From NCBI GenBank assembly GCA_947259435.1, contig CAMYMP010000691.1, positions 1-13,323 of the forward strand: 13,323 nucleotides of DNA. The letters are read 5' to 3'. The notes beneath the pieces were generated by a model. The model was not told the origin of the DNA. It saw nothing but the letters and a program-made list of their open reading frames with translations, and did not search any database. The translations under genes and the position numbers were made by a program. Origin of the DNA: an uncultured Woeseiaceae bacterium (GTDB lineage Bacteria > Pseudomonadota > Gammaproteobacteria > Woeseiales > Woeseiaceae). This document shows positions 12,506 to 13,323 of this stretch, in pieces. Each line of letters opens with the position of its first letter. Position 1 is the first letter of the stretch.

Positions 12506-13323
12506 GGGTCTCGCCCTCGCTAGTCGATCGCGGCTTGACCCAACCTTTCTCGACCATCGTCTCGGCTGCTTCGAGGATGCTCTCCTCCGTATTCTTGAGT
12601 TTGATGCCGAGTAGCTCCGCGGGGCGGTCGCTTCTGAACTGGTAGCGCAGGTTGGCAGAAGCTCGCGCCAGCCGTAACGAAAAGCGTTTATCCAGGCACG
12701 CTGCGATGTACAGGATCAGCTTGGGCAACACCCGCATAGGTGTCTTGTATTTGCGTGACAGGACCTTCGAGATTTCGAGCATCGACATCTGCCGATCCGA
12801 GAAAATGATGCGATGGCCCGCCGCTCTGTCCGATGTCAGTGCACGCACATGTCCTTTGGAGACGTCGCCTGCATCGACCAGGTGAAGCCGCATCGGTGCG
12901 CAAGCGGGATAGGTCCAGCCGACCAGATCGCGAATGAACGCAAGGCTGGAGCGGATGTGATGTTTCGCGAGTGGCCGGCCGATTACCACCGACGGGTTTA
13001 TGGCTACCGCCTGCACACGATCGGCGTGCTTGTCCGCGAACTCCCACAGCAAGCGCTCCGACTGCGTCTTGCCCATGCCGTAGGGATCCAGCCGTATGTC
13101 GTCGCTCGTGTACCAGTCGTCTTCGGTATAGGTCTTGTCCTGCTGGTCGTAACTCATTACGGCGGCAATCGACGAGGTCATGACGATGCGTTTGACACTC
13201 GACGTCCTGGCAACGGAATCGAGCACGTTCTGCGTGCCTTTGACCGCCACATCGATGATCTGCTTTTGCGGGTCGGGCGCAGCCAGGATCACGGCTGCGG
13301 CGGTATGGATCAACGCATCGCAA
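12495..13323 (-). CDS. Extended SDR / NAD(P)-dependent epimerase-reductase, 5' end off window
   Basis: This 276-codon partial gene lacks its N-terminus because the window ends. The first visible residues, CDALIHTAAAV, match the D-x-V-x-H-x-A-A segment normally about 70-80 residues into extended short-chain dehydrogenases, after the missing Gly-rich NAD(P)-binding motif. The TTG at 13313 is therefore internal and not a start. Further landmarks are MTSSIAAV (catalytic Ser), Y-G-M-G-K in LDPYGMGKTQSERLLW (catalytic Tyr and Lys), INPSVVIGRPL, and a C-terminal substrate domain ending AAETMVEKGWVKP. The nearest families are dihydroflavonol-4-reductase and cinnamoyl-CoA-reductase-like enzymes; the substrate is unknown. 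It is upstream of and overlaps the crotonase gene. Confidence 0.88.
   Translation of the reverse strand, partial: CDALIHTAAAVILAAPDPQKQIIDVAVKGTQNVLDSVARTSSVKRIVMTSSIAAVMSYDQQDKTYTEDDWYTSDDIRLDPYGMGKTQSERLLWEFADKHADRVQAVAINPSVVIGRPLAKHHIRSSLAFIRDLVGWTYPACAPMRLHLVDAGDVSKGHVRALTSDRAAGHRIIFSDRQMSMLEISKVLSRKYKTPMRVLPKLILYIAACLDKRFSLRLARASANLRYQFRSDRPAELLGIKLKNTEESILEAAETMVEKGWVKPRSTSEGETHDK

Noticed and set aside
12688..13323. 211-codon minus-strand frame overlapping the SDR gene
   Set aside because: It is Arg/Cys-rich and has no domain, whereas the overlapping frame has SDR motifs throughout.

Overview
The window looks like an accessory stretch of a Gram-negative, probably gammaproteobacterial chromosome. 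The evidence is a moderately high G+C content, Sec and lipoprotein signal peptides, an envelope-anchored TolB-N-like/TPR protein of a kind common in marine and soil Gammaproteobacteria, and repeat fragments that match a proteobacterial tRNA-Phe (acceptor ...CCTGGCCACCA, anticodon arm GCGGA-CTGAAAA-TCCGC). The lineage is inferred; no phylogenetic marker gene is present.

Layout. 1-490: no gene; two degenerate tRNA-Phe-like fragments. 491-1798 (+): secreted protein of unknown function with two EF-hand-like loops. 1811-3983 (-): membrane-anchored TPR protein, convergent with the first gene and broken near its 3' end by a 7-bp tandem duplication; it also carries a 48-bp in-frame tandem duplication. 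3984-4442: intergenic, with a long tRNA-Phe-derived repeat and a terminator. 4443-5729 (-): secreted pectinacetylesterase/Notum-type hydrolase. 5730-6290: intergenic, with a second copy of the repeat (91 bp identical). 6291-9032 (+): large subtilisin-like lipoprotein. 9192-10202 (-): BioF2/FemAB-like GNAT acyltransferase. 10436-11662 (+): beta-lactamase-fold serine hydrolase. 11704-11757: another tRNA-Phe tail. 11783-13323 (-): an overlapping pair, an extended SDR (cut by the window edge) followed by a crotonase.

The main structural feature is a family of repeats derived from the 3' half of tRNA-Phe. Five fragments (near 12-173, 239-313, 4234-4394, 6028-6118, 11704-11757) all lie in the same orientation. 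They sit between gene groups and never inside a gene. The best copies begin at the anticodon loop, and their T-loop is split by a 60-70 nt two-hairpin insert, which occurs in opposite orientations in different copies. This resembles the residue of repeated integration at a tRNA-Phe attachment site, or a tRNA-derived mobile repeat, and divides the window into cargo modules. No integrase or transposase gene is visible.

Several cargo genes are predicted to act at or outside the envelope: the secreted Ca-loop protein, esterase, protease lipoprotein and serine hydrolase. They do not form one evident pathway. The SDR-crotonase pair is the only clear operon, and its products look like acyl/lipid-type metabolic enzymes.
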